Positions 11,901-21,835 of a stretch of 64,000 nucleotides of DNA are shown in pieces (position 1 is the stretch's first letter; each line of letters opens with the position of its first letter). A model generated the notes under the pieces. That model searched no databases and was not told the origin of the DNA. It saw nothing but the letters and a program-made list of their open reading frames with translations. A program made the position numbers and the translations under genes. The DNA comes from Nematostella vectensis. Taxonomy: Eukaryota; Cnidaria; Anthozoa; Actiniaria; Edwardsiidae. The stretch spans positions 1,004,699 to 1,068,698 of the forward strand of contig NC_064041.1 of the NCBI RefSeq assembly GCF_932526225.1, written 5' to 3'.

Positions 11901-12909
11901 CCTGTGCAAACACTGCTTACATCAGCCCGTACAAACACTGCCCATATCAGCCCGTACAAACACTGCCCACATCAGCCCGTGGAAACACTGCCCACATCAG
12001 CCCGTACAAACACTGCCCATATCAGCCCGTGCAAACACTGCCCACATCAGCCCGTGCAAACACTGCCCGCATTATCTGATTTACAGCCGGCCTAAAAGCT
12101 ATTCTTTAAAAACGTTCCTATTCTAGGAGGTTCCGATTCAAGTGCTGCCATAGGCACCATTACAAGCGACTCCATTGCACTACCACTCACTACCGAAACA
12201 GCTGGCGTGGCTACATCAACTATTCCGTGCCGTCTGGGTACTATCTGAGCGGCGTCTCTAGCGTTCACGGCAACGCACAGGAGTAAGTGATAACAGTGTG
12301 ATTATTGTAAAGTGGTACCTCTATACCGTCGTGATACCTCAGTGTTACGGGGCTCACCTCGCAAGCAAGAGGCCCAGTGGTCGAACCCAGTGGTATCTCT
12401 ATTGATAAATGGGCCAGCTATCAGGCTATTAAGCGACCAAAATCTGGTGGTGCGTTTGCTCAGTGGTACGGGCTACGTCTTATAAAAGGACCAAGGTGTT
12501 CTCAAGTGAACCGTGCTCGAATAGGCGCCTTGGCACTGAGAAATCATTTAATTTTTTGAGTGACAAACTCACGTTAAAATAGCCACAGAAATGGCTACGG
12601 CCGTCACGCCAGAGAGCGATGAAAAACCTCAAACCTTTCAATCAGTAATTTCTGATAGAAAGTCTCTGGCTGATTCGTAAGCCTGAACAATAAGTTGCTT
12701 TTTGTTGTTATTTTGACGCCAAAGCGCGCGCGAGTGTGCAACTCAAAAGGCACGTGATTTCTAAGTACAAGTCGTCTATAGGATTTCTCAACAGTGCGCA
12801 TCAGTGTTGCTTGTTCTTAATTTTTGTTATTTTCTGATATCTCGTGTACAACAGGGACCGCCGCTGGCAGTACGAGTTCTGCCAAATAAGGAAGTACCAC
12901 GCAAAATAA
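8738..12909 (+). CDS. Dermatopontin-like secreted protein, gene A (4 coding exons)
   Basis: Coding exons 8738-8939, 9217-9427, 12127-12282 and 12855-12909 join in phase to 624 nt (207 aa). The start is MRTKCYIALLLVAMIVVDHV, a signal peptide followed by an Arg-rich stretch (RRRRSSRRRHY). The mature part has the dermatopontin layout: WVNNFDGRAYFSCP, DRVWKYQC, WVNDFDQLINYHCP, FITGVDSHHSN..EDR, RFRFKCC, PSGYYLSGVSSVH and a last exon with DRRWQYEFC. D-R-x-W-x-[FY] is the family's repeated hexapeptide. Vertebrate dermatopontin is an extracellular matrix protein of about 200 residues, so the length fits. The product is presumably exported to matrix or mucus. Intron 3 carries a 2.6-kb satellite and its donor is GTTGGT instead of GTATGA as in B and C, so correct splicing of A is uncertain. 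Confidence 0.88.
9217..9427 (+). CDS. Gene A exon 3: central dermatopontin region
   Basis: Acceptor TTTTCAG ends at 9216. Holds CHRDRVWKYQC and the HCPYSGFITGVDSHHSN block. The donor is the weak GTTGGT at 9428, where B and C have GTATGA. Confidence 0.8.
9454..12072 (+). repeat. 25-bp satellite array in intron 3 of gene A
   Basis: About 105 tandem copies of a 25-bp unit, consensus ACAAACACTGCCCACATCAG followed by CCCGT, with point variants (GTGCAAAC, ATTAG, ACCAG). Longer blocks of variants recur (for example 10060-10200 and 10240-10380; 11040-11170 and 11540-11665), showing segment-level duplication inside the array. Because 25 is not a multiple of three, open frames cycle through all three frames; they are artefacts. 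Confidence 0.95.
12127..12282 (+). CDS. Gene A exon 4: third dermatopontin loop
   Basis: Acceptor TATTCTAG ends at 12126; donor GTAAGT begins at 12283. Encodes RRFRFKCCHRHHYKRLHC to VPSGYYLSGVSSVHGNAQE. The first codon is split with exon 3. Confidence 0.87.
12337..12545 (+). repeat. tRNA-like (SINE-type) repeat in intron 4 of gene A
   Basis: Two adjacent stretches resemble pol III promoter boxes: GTTACGGGGCTCACCTCGCA with GGTCGAACCC at 12337-12390, and TTTGCTCAGTGGTACGGGCT with GTGCTCGAATA at about 12456-12525. Gene B intron 4 has counterparts at about 35940-36000 and 37095-37175. No intact tRNA fold is claimed. Confidence 0.35.
12590..12765 (+). repeat. Interspersed repeat shared by three introns
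   Basis: This block, with GTAATTTCTGATAGAAAG, CTCTGGCTGATTCGTAAGC and TTGCTTTTTGTTGTTATTTT, recurs at about 37220-37400 (gene B intron 4) and, in reverse orientation and more diverged, at about 28450-28605 (receptor intron). The A/B pair reflects gene duplication; the third copy shows the sequence is a dispersed element. Confidence 0.55.
12855..12909 (+). CDS. Gene A exon 5: terminal DRRWQYEFC motif and stop
   Basis: Acceptor CAACAG ends at 12854. Encodes the closing dermatopontin hexapeptide and final Cys, then a short basic tail and TAA at 12907-12909. Confidence 0.87.
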
Positions 12910-13122
12910 ATAAAAGCGGATGGAAGTCAAGAGACCCCGCAGAATGATTTAAAGTTAAGAAACAGAAAACTGGAAGTCAACTCGGCATTCAACTCTTCAA
13001 TAAAACCATTGAGCCCCACGATGAAACCATCTATAACATCCAATATCCAAGATAACCCTCCTTTCACCTTTTTCCCATTTGCCTATGAGCTGTCTTCTTG
13101 CTGTAATTGTTAAACAAACTTG

Positions 13123-13128
13123 AATAAA
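13123..13128 (+). promoter_or_regulatory. Polyadenylation signal of gene A
   Basis: AATAAA 214 bp after the stop; the 3' UTR around it is conserved with gene B, which has AATAAA at 50316-50321. Confidence 0.6.
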
Positions 13129-13129
13129 G

Positions 13130-13290
13130 ATAATCGAACTGAGGCTTTGGCGCATCCACCTCGATATTTCCCGGCATGACCTCAATCTCGGTTATGCACA
13201 AGTCAATTGAAACCACGGCACCCCGACCCCCGGGACATGGCGGGGAAATTATGGCTGCGATAGTACGCGCGCTCTGATTGGCTGTTGAGC
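13130..13290. repeat. Degenerate dispersed repeat related to the insert in gene B intron 4
   Basis: AACTGAGGCTTTGGCG at 13138 and GATAGTACGCGCGCT at 13259 recur at about 37020 and 36039 in the gene B insert, in the opposite relative order. Confidence 0.4.
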
Positions 13291-13559
13291 GGGCTGGAAT
13301 CCTACGATGTTGACCGTGGGCAGTTTTGGGTATTATTTGGTGATGTTTTGTTAGGTCTCGCGAGTTTTGCTCAAAATCAACCAAAAAACCATAATCAACC
13401 AAATTCAAAACAAACAGGTCTTAGAAGTTTCAAGCCATTTGGGCAGGCATTTCGACAGTTACGTTCTGGCCCAAATTTAAGACTCCACTGTCAGGTCAGA
13501 ATATTTTTGAGAGTTTACCTTTTTATTTCATAGTAAAGTGAACGGCTTATTTCGATCTC

Positions 13560-14013
13560 ATATGTTTACTGTAAATCATGACACACACAACGTAACATGA
13601 ACTTTCGATCCTTCAGATGAAAGGTGAGCGTTAAAACTGTCGTTGCTATTTTTTTTATCTAACATGGGAATCGATTTCTTTTCCAGCACAAAAGTTTGTT
13701 GGTCGACTGGGTTATTTTAGCCATGGTTTGCTTACTTTTTGGAAAGAATCTCGTAATAATTACACATCAAATATGAAAATACTGGTCTCTACAATTTTCG
13801 TTATAGTTTTATACCTGGAAACGCTCGGTACTCGTTTTTTATTGTATTTTATAGAGAATTAGCTGTGCTGTGATGTCTTATCACGAATCCGTTTGTTATT
13901 GTGTGTTTTTTGTGACATGACACGTCATTTTCAGCCCTGACATGCAAAGTGTCTTGTCACGCTACTACTAGTAGCCTTGATCGTCATGGACCACGTGACC
14001 GATAGTTTGGTGA
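13560..14013 (+). pseudogene. Truncated dermatopontin copy psi-D (C-like)
   Basis: About 13570-13945 is closely similar to 52945-53305, the intron and acceptor before exon 2 of gene C. The exon fragment then begins at 13935 after TTTTCAG. The ATG at 13942 is followed by a small deletion relative to gene C, so the frame reads MQSVLSRYY and stops. Similarity to the signal-peptide exon (CTAGTAGCCTTGATCGTCAT, CACGTGACCGA) ends near 14010, about 125 bp before the gypsy element. No later exons were found. This is a dead, 3'-truncated copy. Confidence 0.75.
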
Positions 14014-14139
14014 TTATTATTCATTAAAAATGTTAAGATTATCATCAGGAGGAGCCACAAGGACTCGGGTTCCGCTGGGCCTCGGACTTTGTGTCATACA
14101 GTGCGGAACATTAACATTACTCGGACTTTGTGTCATATG

Positions 14140-14262
14140 TTTTATGGTTCTGGTAACTCAACCTTTTAATAGAGCTTATAGCTTTGTGTTTACCATTTAA
14201 GATGGCGGGTTCTAGCACATGTGTTTATGCTAATTAATGGATACCACAGGGATACCATGACA
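14140..14262 (-). repeat. 3' LTR of the minus-strand gypsy element
   Basis: 123 bp; matches 18550-18672 with about six substitutions. The terminal base pair next to the target duplication is mutated compared with the other LTR. Confidence 0.9.
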
Positions 14263-14422
14263 TCCCCCTTTTTCCTAAGTAAACTATTACAATCAATGTT
14301 CAGTGTCTCTAAACTGATAATGCTAATCAGGTATAGCAATGTCCAAAGTTAACAGTGTATCAAACAGTAGCAAGACAAAATAAGTGTTGTGAAATCATGC
14401 TTGCTTAAACATATCAAGTGTT

Positions 14423-16258
14423 CTACAAGCTCAGTCTGTCAGGCGGCTTGATGTTTCGGGCTGAGCGACGCAAAGGCTGGGGGCTTGCGATGATGGGAGG
14501 CTCTACTGTAGCCTTTTCTGCTGCGAGGCTCGGACCATCACTGGATGTTGACTGTGCTGTATCACCATCAACAGGAATATCTGGATGATCGGTAGGCTTC
14601 TCAGCAGGTACTGCTGATGGCCGTAGGTGTTTCCGATCCCGTGTGAACCTACTACCTGTTGACAACTCAACAGTATAAGACTTGGGAGCTGACCTCTGAC
14701 TGCGTACCGTGCCGGGTTCCCACTTCTTGTTGTGTGGGTTGAATACTGACACATTACTACCGGGTGGAAGTGGTGGAAGTTCCTTCGATGATTTGTCATA
14801 GTAGAGTTTCTGTAAGTCCTGTCTGGCTTGTAGCTTGGAGTTGGCATCATGGTCTACCTTTGAGTCCAGCCTAGCTGTTCTGGAAACTCCAGGTAGGTTA
14901 GACTGATAGATTCGGCCATTCAGGAGTTCTGCAGGTGAGGGCAGATTATGGTCGATCGGTGTGGTGCCGAGGCACAGCATGGCTAGGTGTGGATCAGAAT
15001 TTGACTCCTTGCAATTCTGAAGCACATTCTTGACGGTTTGCACGTTCCTTTCGATGAAACCATTAGCTTGGGAGTGGTATGGACTTGTGGACGTGTGTTC
15101 AAATCCATATGTTTTGCTGAAGTCGCCAAATATCGATGAAGCGTACTGCGTGTTGTGTCCGGTGATCAGCTTCTCGGGGATTCCGTTCTCTTCAAAGATA
15201 GACTTCATGTGCTTGATGACGGTCTCAGACCTAACATCGTTTAGTTTGCGGACCAATGGAAACTTGCTGTAGTAATCTGCGACGAGCAAGTACCATGCGT
15301 TGTTCCAGAAGAACAAATCCGAGCCAAGGGTGAGCCACGGCTTGGACGGCACGTCGTGCGGTGTCAATGGCTCTTTGGTGTTCATCCTTGCGTTTCTCTG
15401 ACAAGGGGCGCAACTCTTCACCATGTCTTCGATGTCCATGTTGATGTTTTTCCAGAAGACGGAGCCCTTTGCGCGTAGCTTGCATTTTTCAGAACCTTGG
15501 TGTGCGTAGTGGAGTTGCTTGAGGACGTCAGCCTGTAGGGTCTTTGGAATAATGATGCGGGTGCCCTTGAGGATCAGACCATCGGAGACTGTGATCTCAT
15601 CACGATAGTTCCAATAGCCGTGAAGGTGGGGCGGACACTCTGATCTCTTCTCAGGCCAACCATTGCTGACGATCGATCGGAGTGAGGTTAGGGCTGGATC
15701 CTTCGCGGTCTCTGCCTGGATTTGTCGCACTCTAGTGGGACGTGCGTTCAGATGCAAATGGAGCACATGTACTGAGACATCGAGGTCGGGAATGGTGTCG
15801 GCAGGACAAGGATTCAGTCGTGAAAGCGCGTCGGCCAATGGTATCTCCTTCCCAGGGATGTACTTGATGTTTACATCATATTTCTGAATGCGGAGCATCA
15901 TTCGTGCGATGCGGGATGGTGCACTAAATATATGTTTCTTAAAGATTGCCTCTAGTGGCTTGTGGTCAGACTGGACTGTGACATGCCTGCCATATACATA
16001 GTAGTGAAATTTCTCGAGGCCATGCACAACGGCTAGCATTTCTCTCTCGATGTTTGAGTAGCGCTGTTCAGTCTCAGTCAAGAGTTTGCTCCGGTACTCC
16101 ACTGGGCCTTTTTCCTGGAGAAGAGTAGCACCTAGGCCTCGAGAGGACGCGTCTACCTGTATGGTTACAGGCTTACGACCGTCGAAGTACTGGAGGGAGC
16201 CTGGGGAGGTGATGAGCTGCTTGATCTGTACAACTGCTGCCTGGTGCTCTGTGTGTCA
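14423..16258 (-). pseudogene. pol: Gypsy RNase H and integrase
   Basis: An uninterrupted 559-residue frame from 16102 to 14423 carries RNase H (ETEQRYSNIEREMLAVVHGL, VQSDHKPLEAI), the integrase HHCC finger (HQGSEKCKLRAKG, CAPC), the catalytic core and a C-terminal GPY-like region. The first core Asp (LLVADYYSKFPL) and the Glu (QANGFIERNVQ) are present. The second, normally in a [ST]DNG box, reads ITGHNTQY and lacks the Asp. The same frame extends upstream through an in-frame TGA at 16258-16256. Strand transfer by this copy is not expected. Confidence 0.85.
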
Positions 16259-17096
16259 CTGGAAATCACTGCTGCTCTTGGTGAGATCCCAGAGCACTGC
16301 TGAAACAGAGGAAAGGTTAGGAATGAAGCGACTGAGGAACTGCACCATTCCTAGGAAGGTCTGCAGATCTGTCAGGCTCGTAGAGGGGTCCATGTTGATG
16401 ATGGCTTCAATCTTCTTTGGGTCGACTTTGAGGCCAGAGGAGCTGATGACATGTCCGAAGAATGACAGCTCAGTGCAAGCGATTTTGCACTTGTCAGGGT
16501 TAAACCGTATACCAGTTTCATGAGCACGCTGCATGACAGCCTTCAGATTACTATCGTGCTCGGCACGAGTTTTACCATAGATGATGATGTCGTCTGCGAT
16601 TCCAGTCACGCCAGGGAGGTCGCCGAAGGTCTCGTCAACCTTGCGCTGAAAGACATCCTGAGCACAAATTAAACCAAATGGAAGTCGACAGAAACGGTAT
16701 CTGCCATGTGGTGAGTTGAATGTGGTACACAGGGAGCTCTCAAGGTCAAGCTTAATGTTCCAATAACCACTACGAACATCCACAATAGAGAAGTATTGCG
16801 CTCCATTAAGCTTAGACAGGACCTCGTCAATGGTAGGGGTGTGATGGTGGGGGCGCTTAATGGCCTTGTTTAAGTCCTTAGGGTCTAAGCAGAGCCTAAG
16901 AGGTTCCATTGGGTTTTGTGACGCAATCAAGAGAGTTCACACATTCTGTTGGTTCAGTGACCTTGGCAATTATACCTTGTGCTTCAAGACTGTCAAGCTC
17001 TTTTTTCTGGGGTTGTTGAAGAGCTTCAGGGGCCCTCCTCGGGGGTGGACTACAGGTGGTACAGCAGGGTCTAGGGTTATGTGAAATTCCCCTCAA
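16256..17096 (-). pseudogene. pol: Gypsy reverse transcriptase
   Basis: 17096-16896 holds the region before RT (LDSLEAQGIIAKVTEPTE). After a shift near 16925 the frame 16930-16256 carries LRLCLDPKDLNKAI, YFSIVDVRSGYWNI (first Asp), LPFGLICAQDVFQ and the active-site box IADD in place of YxDD. It ends at the TGA at 16258-16256. Confidence 0.85.
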
Positions 17097-18473
17097 AACA
17101 TCCTATGCCCTTAAAACATTCGGCATGCTCACTGAGAAGTGAAGACTTATCTGTTGGGTGATCAATAGATGCTGGAGCTGTTGCCGCTGAGGCTGGTTTA
17201 GCTTGGTTTAGAGTAACTAGCTTAATGTCACTGCATGTCGGTAGACCTAGTATGATAGGACCTTCTGTGTTAACGACATAAAAAGCACACTTTTTAGTAA
17301 TGTCACCATGTGATAATGAAAACAAACATGTTCCATACTGTTCTATTATGTGTCCACCAAAAGCTGTTATTTTGGTGTTTGATGGTTTCAAACCTTGGGG
17401 TCGACCGTCCTGGTCTCGGGGTGTGTGTGTGTGTAGCTGTGTGTATGAACCAATGGGGAGGATGTTTCCTTCAGCACCCGTGTCTATCTTGCATGGCAGT
17501 TGTTGCGTGACTTGACCAGAGTCAATTTGCAGATTCACTATGGCTTGGGTTTCGCCCTTAACAATACTATCAATTGCAATGGAGTTGTAATACAACTGGG
17601 ATGCAGGGGGCTCTTGAGAATCACTTTCATCAATGGTGTGAATTTTCTTGCTAAATTTCCCCTTGTTGGGTTTCCCCTTGTGTTGGACTTTAGATGGTTG
17701 GGGATTGCTTTTAGATTTACATACTCTTTCCCAGTGGTGGAGCTTGTGACATGAATTACATTCACAATTGTAAGCTGGACAAAGAGACCTTGCTGACATA
17801 TCATGCTTAGTACCACAATTTCCACATGCTGCACTGTGAGACTGGGTCTGGGTTTTTTTGTGAGTACTAGATTGCTTTATAGCATTAACTGCTGTGACTG
17901 GATGCTCTGCCCTTATGTCTGCCAACTGCGCTAGAGTTGCTTCAGCGGTGCGTGCTATATCGATAGCCTTGTCTAGTGTTAGTGAGTTGTCATGCTCTAG
18001 CAGCTTTGATTGGACTTTCGGATTTACTGATCCAAAGATCAAAGCATCAATGATTTGTTCATCAGTGTTTGTCTATTTGCATTCTTTGACTAAAATTCTA
18101 ACCTTTCTTAGGAATGAATCCACTGATTCCTCTTTTTGTTGGCTTGAGGGTTCGTAGTTTGTATCTGGCTAAGCGAAAGTTGCTTTTCGGCGAGACGTAG
18201 TCCTCGAATTTTCTCCAGTATGTGTCGAGCTTCTTGCTGTCGTCGGCAGAAAGAGCCCAAGTAGAGGATAACTCGATTCCTTCGTCTCCCGTCCAGATAA
18301 GAAGATAGCTTACTTTGTCCGGCTCTGATTTTTCCTTCAGCGGCCCGGAAAAGTACAGCTCGCAAGTAGCTCTGAATTTCTTGAAGGCTTGTGGGAGGTC
18401 TGTGGAACTCCAATCCATGCGAGGACTCGGAAGACCAGCGAGTTCGGCCATATTTCGACGATTTTGACAACAA
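17077..18473 (-). pseudogene. gag: Gypsy gag and protease
   Basis: The gag start MAELAGLPSPRMDWS is at 18451, with WRKFEDYVSPKSN further on. A shift near 18110 leads to 18042-17077, which has knuckle-like cysteines (CGNC...C and CNSCHKLHHWERVC) and the protease motif CKIDTGAEGNILP with the DTG triad at about residue 185, then IILGLPT. Confidence 0.83.
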
Positions 18474-18549
18474 ACGGAGTTTTAAATACCGGCCAGGTAG
18501 TCCGGTGTGTTTCCGCTTCCTCTGCCTTAAATCCTGGCTTCTGACACCA

Positions 18550-18672
18550 TGTTATGGTTCTGGTAACTCAACCTTTTAATAGAGCTTCTAGCTTTGTGTG
18601 TACCATTCAAGATGGCGGGTTCTTGCACATGTGTTTATGCTAATTAATGTATACCACAGGGATACCATGACA
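18550..18672 (-). repeat. 5' LTR of the minus-strand gypsy element
   Basis: 123 bp, TG...CA on both strands. The adjacent primer-binding-like site occupies about 18537-18549 on the plus strand. Confidence 0.9.
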
Positions 18673-18677
18673 ATATG

Positions 18678-19008
18678 GGACATGGAAACATGCGTTCTAA
18701 GTTTCTACATTTTTGTTAAAGATAAAAAATGCCCAAAGCAAAATCGTGTCTTTTATAGATAGAAATAGAGAAAAAGCTAGAGAAAAATTAATTTCCCTTT
18801 TCTTTTGCAAAATTATTATAAGCTAGATTTTAAAGGAAAAGGTATGACATTATTAACTCTAGACAAGGTTCGATTAGAAAAAAATTGGATTTTAATGTAT
18901 TTTCAAGATCGAAAGGACAATTTTTTTTATTTCAGTTACCTTATTCGCCTGAAAAGTGAAAAGTAGAATTGCTTAAACTGGTCACGGATTCCCTTTATCA
19001 AGCTACCT
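18678..19008. other. AT-rich spacer, nothing recognised
   Basis: Homopolymer-rich AT sequence after the target duplication. No coding or repeat signal seen. Confidence 0.4.
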
Positions 19009-19470
19009 TATCTTTATGTCTGCTATCCCTGAGGGCTTATTTTTATGTCTGCTATCCCTTTAGGGCTTATCTTCATGTCTGCTATCCATTTAGGGCTTAT
19101 CTTTATGTCTGCTATCCCTTTAGGGCTTATCTTCATGTCTGCTATCCATTTAGGGCTTATCTTTATGTCTGCTATCCCTTTAGGACTTATCTTTATGTCT
19201 GCTATCCCTTTAGGGCTTATCTTTATGTCTGCTATACCTTTAGGGCTTATGTTTATGTCTGCTATCCCTTTAGGGCTTATCTTTATGTCTGCTATCCCTT
19301 TAGGGCTTATCTTTAAGTCTGCTATCCCTTTAGGGCTTATCTTTATGCTTTCTATCTCTTTAGGGCTTATCTTAATGTCTGCTATCCCTTTATGGCTTAT
19401 TTCTATATCTGTTATCCCTGAGGGCTATTTCTATGCCTGCTATCCCTGAGGGCTTATATCTATGCCTGCT
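19009..19470 (+). repeat. 30-bp minisatellite
   Basis: About 15 copies of a 30-bp unit reading roughly TTTAGGGCTTATCTTTATGT then CTGCTATCCC. It is better conserved in the middle, with decayed ends (CTGAGGGCTTAT). Two long open frames (from 18969 and 19045) come from the multiple-of-three unit length. Confidence 0.9.
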
Positions 19471-20022
19471 TTTTCAGATTGTGTCTTGGTCTGGACCACA
19501 AATGAACTCATTAAGAAAGGACCTAGCATTAATCACATTTCTAAGGGATGGCAGTCGAATTCCAAAAACATTTCTGATTTAGGGCTATCATTTTTTGTGA
19601 CTACTCTTGTTTGGGGGTTAAAATTGTCGGGGGGGGGGGAGGGGCAGTGTGGGAATGCTGCACATGATTTAAAACAGACGATACACCTCCCATAATGCAT
19701 TGCCTTTTTGTTCTTTGCTTAACCGAAAACAGTTTCAAATAAATTCATGTTCACAGACATTCTGAAGCTTCTAAAGACTTTCTTCGACTAAGGCTGTAAA
19801 AAATGCTAACAAATATTTTCCCTTTTGCTGGCGTTGAAAATTGGTACTAAAGCAATGCATCATGGGTAAAGTGAGTTAACCAACCCATTACACTTAACCC
19901 ACTGAAACTAAAAATGTCCGTGTCATTTTCTTTAAAAACACACACAATTGACGCAGTTTATTTCCTTATTCCGATCTATCAACTCACTGGTCGGACGTAG
20001 TAGCATATCAGTCAAGTTAGGG
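19471..20022. other. Intergenic spacer
   Basis: Contains a G run at about 19631-19639 and no convincing coding signal. Confidence 0.4.
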
Positions 20023-20157
20023 TAAGTTGAAACGTCGTATTATCCAGGAGCCGTATTCAATGCAAATGCATGCAAATGGAGATGAAACAATCGACTTGAT
20101 TCATTTGCGAGCATTTGCATTGAATTCGGTTCATGGATAATACGACGTTTGAACTTA
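20023..20157. mobile_element. Small foldback/MITE-like inverted repeat
   Basis: TAAGTTGAAACGTCGTATTA at 20023 is mirrored by TAATACGACGTTTGAACTTA ending at 20157. The complementarity continues inward through the CATTTGCATTGAAT region for about 55 bp per arm. No target duplication is obvious. Confidence 0.6.
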
Positions 20158-20550
20158 GCCTCATATCACTAATAGCGCCTTAGCACAATCCAAATGTATA
20201 AAGTTTGTATAATTGGTGCAATGAGTAGTCCGGACTACTCAGGGTCGTTTTTGACTTTATACACACGACGTTTTGAGAGACCTAGTTGAATAATGAATAT
20301 ATAGTAGAAAAATAATGAAAGCGAGCGATATTCTAAAATTTGGTAATCGTCAACTAAAGTTTCCGAGAAGTCTGACTAAAAATAACTTTGTTTGTGAAAA
20401 TGCGAGACCTCAGACTATGAATTGGCTGTGTTAAGGACACTCTTAACGTTCGAGGGTCTAGTTGCTACTGCCATTATCTATACATTTGCTTTAAGATATC
20501 TACTCTCGCAAGTCCAGTGTCTGCTTCATTAATATATTGTCTGCGCATGC

Positions 20551-21523
20551 TCAAATAATGGTTTCCTCCTCTGACGGTTTGTCCTGCAATGTCAACACGT
20601 CACGTGTTCCAATCACGTGATTATCTTGATTTAGCCACCCGTTTTCATAGGAGTTTGTTACGGGGGTAACGCGATGCCTACTTGCTCTGTGATTGCTCGC
20701 ATGGTGTCTGTTCTGAGGCAACACAATCTCAACATTATCGTACTCTCCCGGATGTGTAAACCTCATCCCATGTACTTTCTTCTTTACGGTGCTCTTTCTC
20801 CGGTGTTTACCTGAATCTCGATTGGTCGTAGCTGCCACATCGCCTTCATTCTGTTGTCCTGTATGCCCTGCTCGAGAATCCGGATTCCTCTGTATGTTTC
20901 CCGTAGTTGAGTTTTCATAAGATGGAGGAGCAGAATTACTAAATGGTCTCTGATTGGCTCCATGCTGTGTCATGTTCCCCAGTTGACTATAACCTGGCCT
21001 CTGATTGACTCCATGCTGAGTCATGTTCCTCAGATGACTGTAATCTTCCTCGTCCGTAAATCGCCTACGTCTGTTCAGATGCGCGTAAGCTGGATTATCA
21101 TCCTCTAGTAGTGCACCTTTGGGATCTACATGAGGACCCCCACGGGAACCTTCAGTGGATGTCGAAAGGGAGATCCCTACGTAATCCCCACCCCTCCCCT
21201 CTAAATTCTCATATTCACCAAGATCAATCCTTCTGGGGCTCTCTTCAATCGGATTCATTCGCCATTCCGACATTCCTTCCGAGCTTTCATCGATCCTCTC
21301 GAACACGCTCGGTCCGATCTCGGCGTAGATCGGATTCGACTGGGCGCCCATTGATTCGCTGGATGGTTGTCGTGAGAGATCTCGATGCCCTTCCGTCACG
21401 ACGACTTCTTCATAAGGAGGTGGCTGGGGATTTAGCTCGTTGTCAAGATTATCTGGATCGTCATAGAAACCAGGATTGTTGAAATCGATGGGTCTGTTTG
21501 GCTGTTGTAGGGCTTTTCGTCTC
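20551..21523 (-). CDS. Cytoplasmic-tail exon of an EGF/mucin membrane receptor
   Basis: The acceptor (minus-strand TTTTCAG) ends at 21524, and the exon joins in phase with the transmembrane exon at 26860-27267 (..FILYR then RRKALQQ). The tail of about 324 residues has NNPGFYDDP, a PPPY motif (NPQPPPYEEV), a second PPxY-type APPSY, and repeated tyrosine motifs: YAEI, YENL, YVGI, YAHL, YSHL, YSQL and YDNV. YENL and YVGI are six residues apart, the spacing of an ITAM. PPxY motifs bind WW domains, for example in HECT ubiquitin ligases; phosphorylated YxxL/I binds SH2 domains. A role in signalling and turnover is inferred from motifs only. It ends in LQDKPSEEETII before the stop. Confidence 0.75.
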
Positions 21524-21835
21524 CTGAAAATAAATTAAATCTCAATAATACCTTCCTTCAAAGAGGAAAAAAACAATGACAACAGAGAGTGTCATGTATT
21601 GACCAGGATACCTGTGTTGGTGGGTAGACCGCTGTTGTGTCGCGGGCTCGATGGCTCACGTGCTCTATAGCCGATCGGCCTTGTACGTTGTTGTTATGAA
21701 TTAAAAAAGGATTTAATCAAGATTTTTTTACATGGCGACGAGGGAAAAAACTGAAAACAAATCAAGAAGGCGCTAGTGGTAAATTGGGACCGAAGAAACT
21801 CAAGAAAGACCGAAAATCCGGTGTTTGTTCCATAA

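Larger units (their letters stand above)
14140..18672 (-). mobile_element. Ty3/gypsy LTR retrotransposon (minus strand, degraded)
   Basis: 123-bp LTRs at 14140-14262 and 18550-18672 differ at about six positions (about 95% identity). A 5-bp target duplication, ATATG, flanks them (14135-14139 and 18673-18677). Read on the minus strand, the 5' LTR is followed by a primer-binding-like TGGTGTCAGAAGC, and a polypurine tract AAAAAGGGGGA precedes the 3' LTR. Domain order is gag, zinc knuckle, protease, RT, RNase H, integrase, as in Ty3/gypsy. Frame shifts near 18110, 17085 and 16925 and an in-frame TGA at 16258-16256 inactivate it. Confidence 0.92.

Noticed and set aside
8349-12072. Possible CRISPR arrays
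   Set aside because: Units are contiguous with no unique spacers, and the context is a spliced animal gene.
9779-12095. Overlapping frames of TLPTSARTNTAHISPYKHCP type
   Set aside because: The 25-bp satellite cycling through three frames.
12337-12545. Functional tRNA genes
   Set aside because: A-box- and B-box-like strings exist but no full cloverleaf could be drawn; more like SINE remnants.
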